Source: Saccharomyces mikatae IFO 1815
Taxonomy: Eukaryota > Ascomycota > Saccharomycetes > Saccharomycetales > Saccharomycetaceae
Reading direction: 5' to 3'
DNA: 64,000 nt
Assembly (NCBI RefSeq): GCF_947241705.1
Contig: NC_079267.1
Coordinates: 1,040,772-1,104,771 of the forward strand
Below, in pieces: positions 52,401 through 63,189 of this stretch. The notes under the pieces were generated by a model that saw only the letters and a list, made by a program, of their open reading frames with translations, searched no databases and had not been told where the DNA came from. A program made the translations under genes and the position numbers. Positions within the stretch are counted from its first letter, which is position 1; each line of letters begins with the position of its first letter.

Positions 52401-53823
52401 TTATTTTAAGGCCGTGGAAAGCAGTTGTGTCACAATTAAACACATCTCGTCTGAACTGCTCTCCTGAAGAACGATGTAGTTTGCAGTATCCACCGTCTTC
52501 TTCAAAGATGGTAGATAGATGACGTAACCATCAGGGTCTCGAGATGGATATAAAGCGTAGCCAGGTTTACCACGAGGATAAACCTCTGCCTCGGGGTCGT
52601 GTTTATTAACTATAATACGTTGACCAAAAGGGAGCAAAGTAAAAGAGTTAAGTGCTCCTAGAACTACACGTTGCCGTGCAGATTTTCCGTTTTTTGATGC
52701 GGCTAATGAGTTTCTGATTATGGGAGAAAATTCGACTGCTGAGAACCATTAATGATACGGTAAATCACTGTGATGAAGTTATGTACAAAAGTCATCAAAT
52801 AACACAGGGTTAACCCTTTTGGCGACACTGTCTGTTCTGGAATCCGTTGAGTTGGTATTACATGGAGTTATTCCACGTTTCATTAGAAATATCGGAACGA
52901 CTTTATTAGTGTATCCTGAACGATATTGGAGTTCAAATACCGAGACTTCGGAGTTAAATTGACGGTCGATGAGAGCTAGTATTGTAGTAAAGACTCGCAA
53001 AATGGACTCTTTTCGACAATTATATAATAGATAAACCCACTGAGAATCTTTTTTTCTTATTAGTGAATGAGATAAAGCGAGCTGGTACACTCTTTGACAG
53101 ATTGAGAACGGGTCCACATGTTGAAACATGTAGGTACTGAAAAACTTCATATGATTTATGATAGTTTAGTCGTGGCCCGATGAGGCATATATTTGTAGCA
53201 CCTTTGCCCATCAAACAATCTGGACATTTATAACTGGTAGCGTTAGACTAGTCCACATCTGATTCCTTCAGAAACTTAACTGAACTATTCCCAATAGAAT
53301 GTTTAATGAATCGAGCATTGGCATGGCTAAAAATGCTGTGGATTATATGATAGGGATATCTGTGAGTAGATTCAGCGCTATCCACTTTATTAATAGCCTG
53401 TACTGGATTGCTAGGAGAAATTAGGTATTCTTTAGATAACCTGTAAAAGTCATCATACTCAATTATGAAGGTAAGCATAGTGCCATCATATAGTTCTAGG
53501 ACGTTCCTGGTAAAACATGGTGTAATGTTCTGTTTAGCCGGTTCATTTAAACTCAGAAGATCATAAGTGTGATTTTGTTCGTGTAATGCGCTAATAGACG
53601 CTTGAAAATTTTTGAAAAAGTTAAAGCGAAGATTACCAAGAAACTTGAGTGGAACATTATGTTTCTGTATGGTGGCTGTATTTCTCGTAACATTGGGTGA
53701 TTCGAAATAGAGATTATCGGTTGTTCTGACAAGCGATTTTGATGCGCCTGAAGCAATGACAAAGTGGCCGTGAAGGTCGGGAGGCGAGTTTTTAAAACGA
53801 TTTCCTACGTGAGACCTGTCCAT
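52401..53823 (-). pseudogene. Decayed Ty1/Ty2-type pol relic (protease and integrase)
   Basis: Three frame-broken pieces follow Ty1/Ty2 TYB order on the minus strand. 53823-53248 is protease (SGASKSLVRT; LLSLNEPAKQNITPCFTRNV) running into the integrase zinc region (RYPYHIIHSIFSHANARFIK). 53214-52779 is the integrase core (EVFQYLH; ESILRVFTTILALI; RGITPCN). 52637-52401 is the integrase C-terminal part ([26 protein letters not shown]). The protease catalytic aspartate is replaced (ASGAS for DSGAS), and the integrase aspartates at HTD-like and MDRGSEY-like positions are lost. No LTR, gag or reverse transcriptase lies adjacent. Functionally dead. Confidence 0.88.
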
Positions 53824-53998
53824 GAAGCTTTCAATAGTAAAATCAATAACAGTATTTAGATATATTACACGAGAAGAAGATGATCTAGAAAGTGCGATTC
53901 AAGACATAGAAGATGTTGACGAAAGGAATCAGAATAAGTTACTGCAAGTGAAAGCTTTATTGGAACAGGTAAGATTTAAAACTTGCTTGGACATTTAA
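53822..53998 (+). other. 58-codon acidic coiled-coil-like ORF abutting the Ty relic
   Basis: ATG at 53822 to TAA at 53998. After a short hydrophobic start, the sequence is highly charged and helix-like (REEDDLESAIQDIEDVDERN then KLLQVKALLEQ). The ATG shares the CATG at 53821-53824 with the first ATG of the opposing Ty relic. It may be the end of another gene fused to the relic. No family recognised; could be chance, though its composition is unlike the flanks. Confidence 0.3.
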
Positions 53999-54559
53999 AA
54001 CACATATATTATAAGCAGTTGTACGTAAATGATGTATCACTTATTATGTTGACATATGTAATTGTGATGTAGTGTATCTATAATAATGTGATAGAATTAT
54101 GAGATCTCTTCCCAGATTAACACACTCGACATATTAAACAGACCTACATCTTGTGTCTTATCTTACAGAAAACACCGTTTTTTGTAATATGATGAGATAT
54201 GTAAGGAATATATATATTAGTCGGTACCAAAATATTGCATGAAAGACAAGATTCTCGATCAAAGAAGTAGCGTCTAGAGGTTATGTACTATCATGTGAGT
54301 ATGTGCTATACTATATTACACTCAATTGAATTGTAAGTAGTTTATAGTGTGTATTTTAGAATAATGAGTATGCACTATCGCTATATTATAATAGATTGAA
54401 CGAAGGTATTAGGATGACGAGGTTAATTCTAAAGTTTTAATGTAGCGTCGGTATATGTGTTGAATATTAGAGCGATGTAGCACCACGGAAGTGTTCAGAG
54501 TAAATCCGTTGTTTAATCTACCATAAGGGCATGGTGACCCTGCAAATATTCGACTTTCA
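53999..54559. other. Region between Ty relic and core X
   Basis: 561 bp, AT-rich, with no coding signal. Part of it may belong to the diverged proximal side of the X element. Confidence 0.5.
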
Positions 54560-54618
54560 TAATGGTAGGAACAGTGTTAATATAGTATGTATCTACTCCG
54601 TAGGATTTATGATTGAGA

Positions 54619-54635
54619 TATTTTTATATTTTGGT
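54619..54635 (+). other. ARS consensus sequence (ACS) of core X
   Basis: TATTTTTATATTTTGGT. The inner 11 bases (54622-54632) fit WTTTAYRTTTW perfectly, and the extended 17-bp consensus has one mismatch. The same position in S. cerevisiae core X carries TTTTTATGTTTAGGT. A predicted ORC-binding site. Confidence 0.8.
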
Positions 54636-54839
54636 GATTATTGAGGTGATTTTTTAAGATTATGAATAATATATGTACATAATGAGTAGACAGAATGTGG
54701 AAGAATAGGTAATATTATATGCAAGTAAGTGCATATATATGATATTTGGGTCCGTAAAATATATTATAAACACAAAAATGGGAATAAAAGTGGTTTTTAT
54801 GGGTAAATGGCACAGGGTGTGAAGCGCTGAGGTAAGCGC

Positions 54840-54852
54840 CGTGTATGGTGAT
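54840..54852 (-). promoter_or_regulatory. Abf1 site of core X
   Basis: On the minus strand it reads ATCACCATACACG, a full match to RTCRYNNNNNACG. It lies in the same place relative to the conserved AGCGCTGAGGTAAGCGCCGT block as the Abf1 site in S. cerevisiae core X. Abf1 and ORC together give X its silencing-relay activity. Confidence 0.8.
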
Positions 54853-55092
54853 GTATGGTGATGTATAGTGGTAACCATGGCAACTGAGTGAGAGGTGAGG
54901 ATGAGGATGAGGAGCAGTGCGGCAGTGTGGCAGTAGGGTAGAATGAGAGTAGTGTATTCTTAGCATCCGTAGGCGTATGGAGAGCTATTAAGGAGAAGAA
55001 GAAGGCATGGTAGGTGTTGATATGTGGTGAGGTAGCTAGATGTGGTTAGAGGTGGGATGGGGAGTAGTGGTAGGGTATGATGTTAGGTATGA

Positions 55093-55184
55093 TTGTTTAC
55101 ATATTATGTTAGGTATGATTGTTTACATTTGATTGTTTACATATGATTGTTTACATATGATTGTTTACATTTGGATGTTTACAT
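55093..55184 (+). repeat. Tandem TTGTTTACAT array (Forkhead-type sites)
   Basis: Five exact TTGTTTAC copies start at 55093, 55119, 55133, 55147 and 55161, and a sixth variant ATGTTTAC at 55175, with 14-bp spacing for the last four steps. The reverse complement GTAAACAA is the Fkh1/Fkh2 consensus. The array sits about 470-560 bp from the core X ACS. Confidence 0.8.
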
Positions 55185-55354
55185 ATTATGTTAGGTATGT
55201 TGTAGAGGTAGATGGTAGATGGTAGGATAAGTGGAAGTGGTGGTTGGTGGTAGATATGGAGTAGTGATGAGATGTGAAGGATGGCAGGTGGAGAGCGTAG
55301 GCAGTGGAGGAGCAGGTAGGGTAAGCTAAGGCAGTGGGGTTGGAGTTGGAGAGG

Positions 55355-55603
55355 TAGGGTTAGACAGCGAGGTAGGGCTGATAGTAGGGTTAGAGATAGG
55401 GTAAGTAAGTGTGTACTTCTCATGATAGTGATGGTGATGGTGATGGTGATGGTGATGGTGATGGTGGTAGTGATGGTGATGGTAGTGATGGTGATGGTAG
55501 TAGTGATGGTGGTAGTGATGGTGGTAGTGATGGGTGATGGTGATGATGATGGTAATGGTGGTAGTGAAAGTAGTGGGTGTGATAGTGATGGTGGTAGGGT
55601 TAG
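55355..55603 (+). promoter_or_regulatory. Tbf1 (TTAGGG) sites in STR region
   Basis: TAGGGTTAG occurs at 55355-55363, 55385-55393 and 55595-55603. TTAGGG-type motifs in the STR region are the known Tbf1 binding sites, which act as subtelomeric anti-silencing insulators. Confidence 0.7.
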
Positions 55604-55655
55604 TGATTGTGATAGTGATAGTGATGGTGATGATGATGATGATGGTGATAGTGAT

Positions 55656-55707
55656 GGTGTGTGGGTGTGGTGTGGGTGTGGGTGTGGGTGTGGGTGTGGG
55701 TGTGGGT
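55656..55707 (+). repeat. Interstitial TG telomeric tract at the X-Y' junction
   Basis: About 52 bp of telomere-like sequence: an irregular start (GTGTGTGGGTGTGGTGTGGG), then regular TGTGGG units. Such internal tracts between X and Y' are standard in Saccharomyces and mark where a Y' was added to a former chromosome end. They contain Rap1 sites. Confidence 0.93.
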
Positions 55708-56265
55708 ATATATATGTTACCTTATTGCACGCTGGATGGTATTAGACAACGCCGTAGGGACATATTGCACCGTGGAAGTAACTCTGTACGAAAGCTGTCA
55801 TTATTTCCTGTTTAGGCACTTGGGGACGCAAATTGTGGCCGAAGATCTGGCGTCAAGGAATTTTTTTATAGTGGGATATTGCACCAAGGAAGTAACTTGA
55901 TACGTATTTTCTTATTAAGCAGGGTAATATATTTTTCTTTTTTCTTGAGGGGGAGCGTCGGAGAAGTTACGGGAAATTTTTGGAGAAGGTTTTCTGACGC
56001 GTTATATATATAGGTGCGCCAAAAAGGTCTACCTTACTTCGAAGCGTAAGGTCATATACCTAATAAGGAAATGTAATTCATAAGTTTTTATTATATTGGT
56101 CTTTTCGAGAGCGGAAGAAGCTGCAGGCTGAGCGCATAATTTCTTGAAGCGACCAACTGGTTCATGTTTAAGTAACCAAGAGAACATCCACGAAGCGGCT
56201 TGAGCAATGAACAGAATCCTGGTTCTCCTCGACTAAGCAGACAGATTGAGATACTACGCACAAAC
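55708..56265. other. Y' 5' region
   Basis: 558 bp upstream of the leader exon. It contains an imperfect direct repeat (55762-55790 and 55876-55904, ATATTGCACC-GGAAGTAACT core) and a third partial copy near 55723. No ORF of note. Confidence 0.55.
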
Positions 56266-56284
56266 ATGGAAGTTGAAAAAGAAA
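56266..56284 (+). other. Candidate Y' leader exon with GTACGT 5' splice site
   Basis: ATGGAAGTTGAAAAAGAAA is followed directly by GTACGT (56285-56290). It resembles the short first exon and non-canonical splice site of S. cerevisiae Y' (protein start MEIENEQ). Here the exon is 19 nt, and none of the visible 3' AGs (56445, 56464, 56515, 56517, 56520) joins it in frame to the helicase frame without a stop. It is either a degenerate leader or spliced in a way I cannot see. Confidence 0.45.
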
Positions 56285-56647
56285 GTACGTACCTACTACT
56301 TTATTTTTGCAGGCCGGAAATCAAGCGATGAATGACGATCCTCAGGAAGAAACGGATATCTCTCTGTTTTCTATGTTGTGCTTGAAGGGGTCAGTGGCTA
56401 ATCTTGATGGGATTTTTTATTAACTGTGCTTTGTTGCTGCTGGAGATTTGCACTTGTGTAGCAGAGGTCTTTTTCTTTTGGGTGCTCATTACATAATTCT
56501 GCATCTTCTCAATAGAGTAGCTCAATTGCATTCCTAGATGATGATAGGGTGGAAACTGGACAATCTTTTGTTTATATTGATGGATTTCTTGTCAAAAAGC
56601 ATAACAATCAACATACTATTGTTAATTTCGAAACTTACAAAAATAAA

Positions 56648-59600
56648 ATGAAAATTTCCGATAAGCGTAAGTTTGAAAAAGCAAACTTTGAGGAGTTTGA
56701 GTCCGCTCTAAATAACAAAAACGACTTGGTACATTGTCACTCAATAACTTTATTTGAATCGATCCGCACGGAAGTGCGATCATTCTACGAAGACGAAAAG
56801 TCTAGCCTAATCAAGGTGGTAAAATACAGAACCGATGCAATGGATAGGAAAAGATCTTTTGAAAAAATTGTCATTCCCGTCATGGTTAAAAAAAATGTAC
56901 AAAAGTTTCTGACGTTTGTTGAAGACGAACCAGATTTCCAGAGCGGACCCATCCCTTCAAAGTATCTTATTCCCAAGAAAATCAACTTGATGGTCTACAC
57001 GTTGTTTCAAGTACATACTTTGAAATTTAATAGGAAAGATTACGATATCCTTTCTCTTTTTTACCTCAACAGAGGATACTATAGTGAGTTGAGTTTTCGT
57101 GTCCTGGAACGTTGTTACGAAACTGCGAGTTCCAGGCCGAACGACAGCTCTACGATGCGTACTTTCACCAACTTTGTTTCTGGCACGCCTATTGTAAGGA
57201 GTCTTCAGAAAAGCACCATAAGGAAATATGGATACAATTTGGCACCCTACATGTTTTTGTTACTACACGTAAATGAGCTTTCGATTTTTTCCGCATATCA
57301 AGCAAGTTTACCTGGCGGTAAGAAAGTCGACACAGAGCGGCTGAAACGTGATCTATGCCCACGTAAACCCACTGAGATAAAGTACTTTTCACAGATATGT
57401 AACGATATGATGAACAAAAAAGACGGATTGGGTGATATTTTGCATATTATCTTGCGAGCATGTGCGCTTAATTTTGGGGCGGGACCCCGTGGTGGTGCTG
57501 GTGAGGAAGAAGATCTATCTGTTGCGAATGAACAATCCGTTATTCCCTCTGTGGACGAACATGGCTTAAAAGTATGCAAGTTGCGCAGTCCTAACACTCC
57601 ACGAAGGCTCAGAAAAACACTAGATGCCGTGAAAGCTTTATTGGTGTCTTCTTGTGCTTGCACCGCAAAGGATTTAGATATATTTGATGACAACAACGGC
57701 GTTGCGATGTGGAAATGGATCAAAATTCTGTACCACGAAGTAGCACAGGAAACCGCGCTGAAGGACTCTTATAGAATAACTTTGGTACCTTCTTCTGATG
57801 GTATATCAGTATGTGGAAAACTGTTTAATCGCGAGTATGTCCGCAGCTTTTACTTTGCATGCAAGGCTCAGTTTGACAACCTTTGGGAAGAGTTGAACAA
57901 TTGCTTTTATATGCCTACAGTGGTTGATATTGCCAGTCTCATTTTGCGTAATCGAGACGTGTTGTTCAGAGAGCCAAAGCGAGGAATTGACGAGTATCTG
58001 GAAAACGATTCTTTTCTTCAAATGATACCTGTTAAATATCGTGAAATTGTGCTGCCAAAGTTGAGAAGAGATACTAACAAAATGACCGCGGCTCTTAAAA
58101 ATAAAGTGGCTGTTGCAATTGACGAGCTTACGGTGCCACTTATGTGGATGATCCATTTTGCCGTAGGATACCCTTACCGGTATCCAGAGCTTCAGCTACT
58201 CGCTTTTGCCGGTCCTCAGCGCAACGTATACGTCGACGATATAACAAGGCGCATCCAACTATACACTGATTATAACAAGAACGGTTCATCGGAGCCTCGA
58301 CTAAAGACACTTGACGGACTCACTTCAGATTACTTGTTTTACTTTGTCACTGTGCTAAGGCAAATGCAGATATGTGCGCTTGGTAACAGTTATGACGCCT
58401 TTAAACACGATCCTTGGATGGATGTCGTGGGGTTTGAGGATCCAAATCAAGTAACAAATCGAGATACTTCGAGGATAGTTTTGTATTCCTACATGTTTCT
58501 GAATACCGCTAAGGGCTGTCTCGTTGAATATGCAACTTTTCGACAGTACATGAGGGAACTTCCGAAGAATGCACCTCAGAAGCTGAATTTTCGGGAGATG
58601 CGCCAGGGGTTGATTGCCCTAGGGCGGCACTGCGTAGGTAGCAGATTTGAAACAGATTTGTACGAGTCGGCGACGAGTGAACTCATGGCCAACCATTCCG
58701 TTCAAACAGGGCGAAACATTTACGGTGTGGATTCCTTTTCGTTAACCAGTGTCAGTGGAACGACCGCCACTTTATTGCAGGAGCGAGCTTCCGAGCGCTG
58801 GATTCAATGGTTAGGCCTTGAAAGAGACTACCATTGTTCCTTCTCCAGTACTCGGAATGCGAGAGATGTAGTAGCAGCAGTAGCAGGCGAAGCGAGTTCA
58901 GATCATCATCAAAATTTTTTGAGTGCAACGCGAAAAAGGCCCCGAGAGCCCAAGAGCACAAACGATATCCTCGTCGCAGGTCGGAAACTTTTTGGCAGAT
59001 CCTTTGAATTCAGGGACTTGCATCAGTTGCGCTTATGTTATGAAATATACATGGCAGACACACCCTCTGTGGCAGTACAAGCCTCACCGGGCTATGGTAA
59101 GACGGAGTTGTTTCATCTTCCCTTAATAGCACTCGCGTCCAAGAGCGACGTGAAACATGTGTCGTTTCTGTTTGTACCGTACACAGTGTTGCTTGCTAAT
59201 TGCATGATCAGGTTGCGCCGAGGCGGTTGCTTGAATGTGGCCACTGTAAGAAACTTTATTGAAGAGGGTTACGATGGTGTTACTGATTTATACGTGGGGA
59301 TCTACGATGACCTTGCTAGCGCCAACTTCACAGACAGGATAGCTGGGTGGGATAATATTGTTGAGTGCACCTTTAGGACCAACAATGTAAAGTTGGGTTA
59401 CCTCATTGTAGATGAGTTTCACAACTTGGAAACGGAGGTCTACCGGCAGCCGCAATTTGGGGGCATAAGGAACCTCGATTTTGACGCTTTCGAGAAAGCA
59501 ATCTTTTTGAGCGGCACAGCACCTGAGGCTGTAGCTGATGCTGCGTTGCAGCGCATAGGGCTTACGGGACTGAGCAAGAAATCGATGGACATCAACGAGC

Positions 59601-62257
59601 TCAAACGGTCGGAAGACCTCAGCAGGGGTTTATCCAGCTATCCCACACAGATGTTCAATCTGATTAAGGAGAAATCTGAGGTGCCTTTAGGGCATGTGCA
59701 TAAAATTTGGAAAAAAGTGGAATCACCTCCCGAAGAAGCACTGAAGCTTCTTTTAGCCCTGTTTGAAACTGAACCAGAGTCGAAGGCCATTGTAATTGCT
59801 AGCACAACCAAACAAGTGGAAGAACTGGCCTGCTCTTGGAGGGAGTATTTCAAGGTGGTATGGATACACGGGAAGCTGGGTGCTGCGGAAAAGGTGTCTC
59901 GCACGGAGGAGTTTGTCACTGACGGTGGCATGCGAGTTCTCATCGGAACAAAATTAGTGACTGAAGGAATTGACATTAAGGAATTGATGATGGTGATCAC
60001 GCTTGATAATAGACTTAATATTATTGAGCTCATTCAAGGCGTGGGAAGACTAAGAGAAGGAGGCCTCTGTTATCTATTATCTAGAAAAAACAGTTGGGCG
60101 GCAAGGAATCGTAGGGGTGAATTATCACCAATTAAGGAAGGCTGTATAACCGAACAGGTACGCGAGTTTTATGGACTTGAATCAAAGAAAGGAAAAAAGG
60201 GCCAGCATGTTGGATGCTGTGGCTCCAGGACGGACCTGTCGGCAGACACAGTGGAACTGATAAAGAGAATGGACAGATTGGCTGAAAATCAGGCCACAGC
60301 CTCCATGTCGGTTGCTGCGTTACCGTCTAGTTCACAAGAGAGAAGTAGTAGTGACAGGTACAGAGATTATTGCAGCAGCGATGAGGACAGCAACGCGGGC
60401 ATTCATGATAGTACCAATGCTAGTACCAATGCTAGTACCAATGCTAGTACTAATGCTAGCACCAATGCTAGCACTAACGCCAGTACTAATGCTAGCACCA
60501 ATGCCAGTACTAATGCTAGCACTAATGCTAATACTGCTGATAGTACCAATGCTAATACTGATGCTAATACTGCTGATAGTACCAATGCTAGGACTAGTGC
60601 TGTTACCACCGCCAGCACCAACGTCAGGACTAGTGCTGTTACCACCGCCAGCACCAATGCTAGGACTAGTGCTAATACTGCTGATAGTACCAATGCTAGG
60701 ACTAGTGCTGTTACCACCGCCAGCACCAATGCTAGGACTAGTGCTGTTACCACCGCCAGCACCAATGCTAGGACTAGTGCTGTTACCACCGCCAGCACCA
60801 ATGCTAGGACTAGTGCTGTTACCACCGCCAGCACCAATGCTAGGACTAGTGCTAATACTGCTGATAGTACCAATGCTAGGACTAGTGCTGTTACCACCGC
60901 CAGCACCAATGCTAGGACTAGTGCTGTTACCACCGCCAGCACCAATGCTAGGACTAGTGCTGTTACCACCGCCAGCACCAATGCTAGGACTAGTGCTGTT
61001 ACCACCGCCAGCACCAACGCCAGGACTAGTGCTACTACCACCGCCAGTACCACTGCTAGCACCAACGAGGACTCCAATACAGGTGGAAATGCTGAGAGTA
61101 ATAGATTCCATCCAGCCACTGACATTGATAAAGAGCCATATAAGCGGAAAGGAAGTCAAATGGTCTCGCTAGAGAGAAAGAAACTGAAAGCACAATTTCC
61201 CAATACTTCTGAGAATATGAATGTATTAGAGTTTCTTGGCTTTCGGTCCGATGAAATTAAACATCTTTTCCTGTATGGTATCGATATATACTTCTGCCCA
61301 GAGGGAGTATTCACACAATACGGATTATGCAAGGGCTGTCAAAAAATGTTCGAGCTCTGCGTCTGCTGGGCTCGCCAGAAAGTATCGTATCGGAGGATAG
61401 CTTGGGAAGCACTAGCTGTGGAGAGAATGCTGCGAAACGACGAGGAATACAAAGAATACTTGGAAGATATTGAGCCATATCATGGGGACCCTGTTGGATA
61501 TTTGAGATTTTTTACCGTAAAAAAGAGAGAGATCTACTCTCAGATACAAAAAAAATATGCTTGGTACCTGGCTATTACTAGAAGAAGAGAAACAATTAGT
61601 GTACTGGATTCGACAAGAGGCAAGCAAGGGAGCCGAGTTTTCCGCATGTCTGGAAGGCAAATCAAAGAGTTGTATTTCAAAGTATGGAGCAACTTGCGTG
61701 AATCAAAGACGGAGGTGCTGCAGTACTTTTTGAACTGGGACGAAAAAAAGTGCCAGGAAGAATGGGAGGCAAAAGACGATACGGTCGTTGTGGAGGCACT
61801 CGAGAAACTTGGAGTTTTTCAGCGTTTGCGTTCTATGACAAGCGCTGGACTGCAGGGTCCGCAGTACGTCAAGCTGCAATTTTGCAGGCATCATCAACAG
61901 CTGAGGAACAGGTATGAATTAAGTTTAGGAATGCACTTGCGGGAACAGATTGCGCTGGGAGTTATCCCATCTAAACCGCCGCATTGGACGCCTTTCCTCT
62001 CGATGCTGATAGGCTTGTTCTACAATAAAATATTTCGGCAGAAACTGGAGTATCTTTTGGAGCAGATCTCGGAGGTGTGGTTATTACCACATTGGCTTGA
62101 TTTGGCAAACGTCGAAGTTCTCGCTGCAGATAACACGAAAGTACCACTGTACATGCTGATGGTAGCGGTTCACAAAGAGCTAGGTAGCGATGATGTTCCA
62201 GACGGTAAAATTGATATATTATTATGTAGAGATTCGAGCAGAGAAGTTGGAGAGTGA
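56648..62257 (+). CDS. YRF1: Y' helicase (YRF1 family), 1,869 residues from first ATG
   Basis: The frame is open from 56516; the first ATG in frame is at 56648 ([17 protein letters not shown]), giving 1,869 residues. The 56549 codon is GTG. Helicase motifs: GYGKT at about residue 816, DEFH at about 922, [18 protein letters not shown] and QGVGRLR at about 1130 (SF2, DExH). Then come a Thr/Ser/Ala/Asn repeat (about 1255-1474) and a C-terminal domain (about 1480-1869) with clustered cysteines ([13 protein letters not shown]). The segment from [11 protein letters not shown] to YRYPELQ, present in full-length S. cerevisiae copies, is present. Known role: DNA helicase induced in telomerase-null survivors. 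The frame is intact. Confidence 0.93.
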   Translation: MKISDKRKFEKANFEEFESALNNKNDLVHCHSITLFESIRTEVRSFYEDEKSSLIKVVKYRTDAMDRKRSFEKIVIPVMVKKNVQKFLTFVEDEPDFQSGPIPSKYLIPKKINLMVYTLFQVHTLKFNRKDYDILSLFYLNRGYYSELSFRVLERCYETASSRPNDSSTMRTFTNFVSGTPIVRSLQKSTIRKYGYNLAPYMFLLLHVNELSIFSAYQASLPGGKKVDTERLKRDLCPRKPTEIKYFSQICNDMMNKKDGLGDILHIILRACALNFGAGPRGGAGEEEDLSVANEQSVIPSVDEHGLKVCKLRSPNTPRRLRKTLDAVKALLVSSCACTAKDLDIFDDNNGVAMWKWIKILYHEVAQETALKDSYRITLVPSSDGISVCGKLFNREYVRSFYFACKAQFDNLWEELNNCFYMPTVVDIASLILRNRDVLFREPKRGIDEYLENDSFLQMIPVKYREIVLPKLRRDTNKMTAALKNKVAVAIDELTVPLMWMIHFAVGYPYRYPELQLLAFAGPQRNVYVDDITRRIQLYTDYNKNGSSEPRLKTLDGLTSDYLFYFVTVLRQMQICALGNSYDAFKHDPWMDVVGFEDPNQVTNRDTSRIVLYSYMFLNTAKGCLVEYATFRQYMRELPKNAPQKLNFREMRQGLIALGRHCVGSRFETDLYESATSELMANHSVQTGRNIYGVDSFSLTSVSGTTATLLQERASERWIQWLGLERDYHCSFSSTRNARDVVAAVAGEASSDHHQNFLSATRKRPREPKSTNDILVAGRKLFGRSFEFRDLHQLRLCYEIYMADTPSVAVQASPGYGKTELFHLPLIALASKSDVKHVSFLFVPYTVLLANCMIRLRRGGCLNVATVRNFIEEGYDGVTDLYVGIYDDLASANFTDRIAGWDNIVECTFRTNNVKLGYLIVDEFHNLETEVYRQPQFGGIRNLDFDAFEKAIFLSGTAPEAVADAALQRIGLTGLSKKSMDINELKRSEDLSRGLSSYPTQMFNLIKEKSEVPLGHVHKIWKKVESPPEEALKLLLALFETEPESKAIVIASTTKQVEELACSWREYFKVVWIHGKLGAAEKVSRTEEFVTDGGMRVLIGTKLVTEGIDIKELMMVITLDNRLNIIELIQGVGRLREGGLCYLLSRKNSWAARNRRGELSPIKEGCITEQVREFYGLESKKGKKGQHVGCCGSRTDLSADTVELIKRMDRLAENQATASMSVAALPSSSQERSSSDRYRDYCSSDEDSNAGIHDSTNASTNASTNASTNASTNASTNASTNASTNASTNASTNANTADSTNANTDANTADSTNARTSAVTTASTNVRTSAVTTASTNARTSANTADSTNARTSAVTTASTNARTSAVTTASTNARTSAVTTASTNARTSAVTTASTNARTSANTADSTNARTSAVTTASTNARTSAVTTASTNARTSAVTTASTNARTSAVTTASTNARTSATTTASTTASTNEDSNTGGNAESNRFHPATDIDKEPYKRKGSQMVSLERKKLKAQFPNTSENMNVLEFLGFRSDEIKHLFLYGIDIYFCPEGVFTQYGLCKGCQKMFELCVCWARQKVSYRRIAWEALAVERMLRNDEEYKEYLEDIEPYHGDPVGYLRFFTVKKREIYSQIQKKYAWYLAITRRRETISVLDSTRGKQGSRVFRMSGRQIKELYFKVWSNLRESKTEVLQYFLNWDEKKCQEEWEAKDDTVVVEALEKLGVFQRLRSMTSAGLQGPQYVKLQFCRHHQQLRNRYELSLGMHLREQIALGVIPSKPPHWTPFLSMLIGLFYNKIFRQKLEYLLEQISEVWLLPHWLDLANVEVLAADNTKVPLYMLMVAVHKELGSDDVPDGKIDILLCRDSSREVGE
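60411..61070 (+). repeat. Y' 12-bp and 36-bp coding repeats
   Basis: About ten STNA units (12 bp) are followed by a transition and then 13 units of 36 bp encoding [12 protein letters not shown] or variants. The variant [12 protein letters not shown] recurs with four [12 protein letters not shown] units after it, twice, giving a 180-bp higher-order period. The 36-bp repeat is a known variable feature of Y'. The array has no stop in several frames on both strands, which produces long false ORFs there. Confidence 0.9.
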
Positions 62258-62915
62258 TGGACGTTGTTACGACTGTTGCTGATTGTGTATTGTGTAGTAT
62301 ATGTTTTGTTCTAAGTTTCAAGAAAAAGTGAAAAAAACAAAATGGATTTGTTTTTGTTTCTGGTCAGATTCCTTAATAGTTGAAAACAAACTGGCGGAAA
62401 GAAAGGGCATTGGAGAAGATCAGTGTGAGTTGCTCAGAATGTGATGAACACTTCGGAGTCATCTAGCTTTAATCTTGAACATAAAAGTATTACGAAGACT
62501 TACATGCGGTTTGCACCAACTATTCTCAAGCCGATAGAGCTGCTGGCACGGCTGTGGTAGGTAGAATGCCTTTAGGTGCTCAAATTGAAATGGATGTTAC
62601 TGCCTTTGAAAACAGTTAACAATGCAAAAAAGTTAGTTTGCGTACAAATACTTCTTGGACCGCTTAACTACAAACAGTATATATTTTCCCTTGATATATT
62701 TTTACTGTACTTAAAGTAAAGTCAAAAATTATAAACGAGAAGATTTAGTTGCAAATAGGATATGATAGTCAAAAATTAACGGGGAAAATATGACTGGAGA
62801 GTGCGGCAAAGAATCACTGTTGAGCAAAGACCTGGCTTACGCCTGTTTCCCTCCGAACGGCTCTTTAACGTACAATATGAACAGAGGATATCCAATATCA
62901 TTGTTGGTTCGAAAA
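62258..62915. other. Y' 3' flank before LTR
   Basis: 658 bp after the helicase stop. It appears non-coding: short frames only, with A/T-rich tracts and a poly-A near 62320-62342 suited to 3'-end formation. Confidence 0.55.
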
Positions 62916-63189
62916 TGTTGGAATAAGTGATTACAACTACGCTCTTTGCATAAATTAGATTAGGCAAATTCTAATATTGGGGTTTCCTGCAGTAGTAAGA
63001 TAAAGATCTATTAGTTGTCCAGAACTTAGTATATAAGAAGATGAGTTATCATGAATGTCCCGAATCATGTCTGAACCATTGGGTTCAACACAATAATCAG
63101 CATGTGTTTTATATACCTCTCTTATATAAATTAAGAAGGAACGACTTATTCTTAATTATTACAAGTTACTAAACCAGTCGTTATCAACA
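62916..63189 (+). mobile_element. Ty4/Tsu4-like solo LTR inside the Y' 3' flank
   Basis: Begins TGTTGGAATAAGTGATTAC and ends TTATCAACA. Same family as the pair at 37.4-38.1 kb (shared AAGATAAAGATCTATTA, CCAGAACTTAGTATATAAGA and TTTTATATACCTCTCTTATA blocks). The flanks GAAAA (62911-62915) and GAAGA (63190-63194) are a target duplication with one mismatch. At 274 bp it is shorter than the other copies. Confidence 0.88.

Larger units (their letters stand above)
54560..55000 (+). repeat. Core X subtelomeric element
   Basis: Colinear with S. cerevisiae core X. An ARS consensus with GGTGATT downstream (54619-54640) comes first, then a conserved ATGGGTAAATGGCACAGGGT block (54799-54818), an Abf1 site (54840-54852) and TTAGCATCCG-AGGCGTATGG (54960-54979). 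Core X is present at essentially all Saccharomyces chromosome ends, acts as a weak origin and as a protosilencer through ORC and Abf1, and lies centromere-proximal to the X-combinatorial repeats and Y', exactly as here. Boundaries are approximate. Confidence 0.88.
55001..55655 (+). repeat. X-combinatorial (STR) repeats
   Basis: A strand-asymmetric purine- and GT-rich region. It contains a TTGTTTACAT array (55093-55184), three TAGGGTTAG Tbf1 motifs (55355-55363, 55385-55393, 55595-55603) and a GTGATG/GTAGTG hexamer-like stretch (55422-55655). This is the layout of STR-A to STR-D between core X and Y'. The ORFs of simple Met/Val composition here are artefacts of the repeat. Confidence 0.82.

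Noticed and set aside
55422-55815. Plus-strand ORFs rich in Met/Val/Gly in the STR region
   Set aside because: Pure translations of GTGATG/GTGTGG repeats; not genes.
60312-61172. Long ORFs of 286 (+), 275 (-) and 240 (-) codons overlapping the Y' repeat
   Set aside because: They are by-products of a stop-free 12/36-bp repeat inside the YRF1 frame. Simple composition; no independent evidence of coding.
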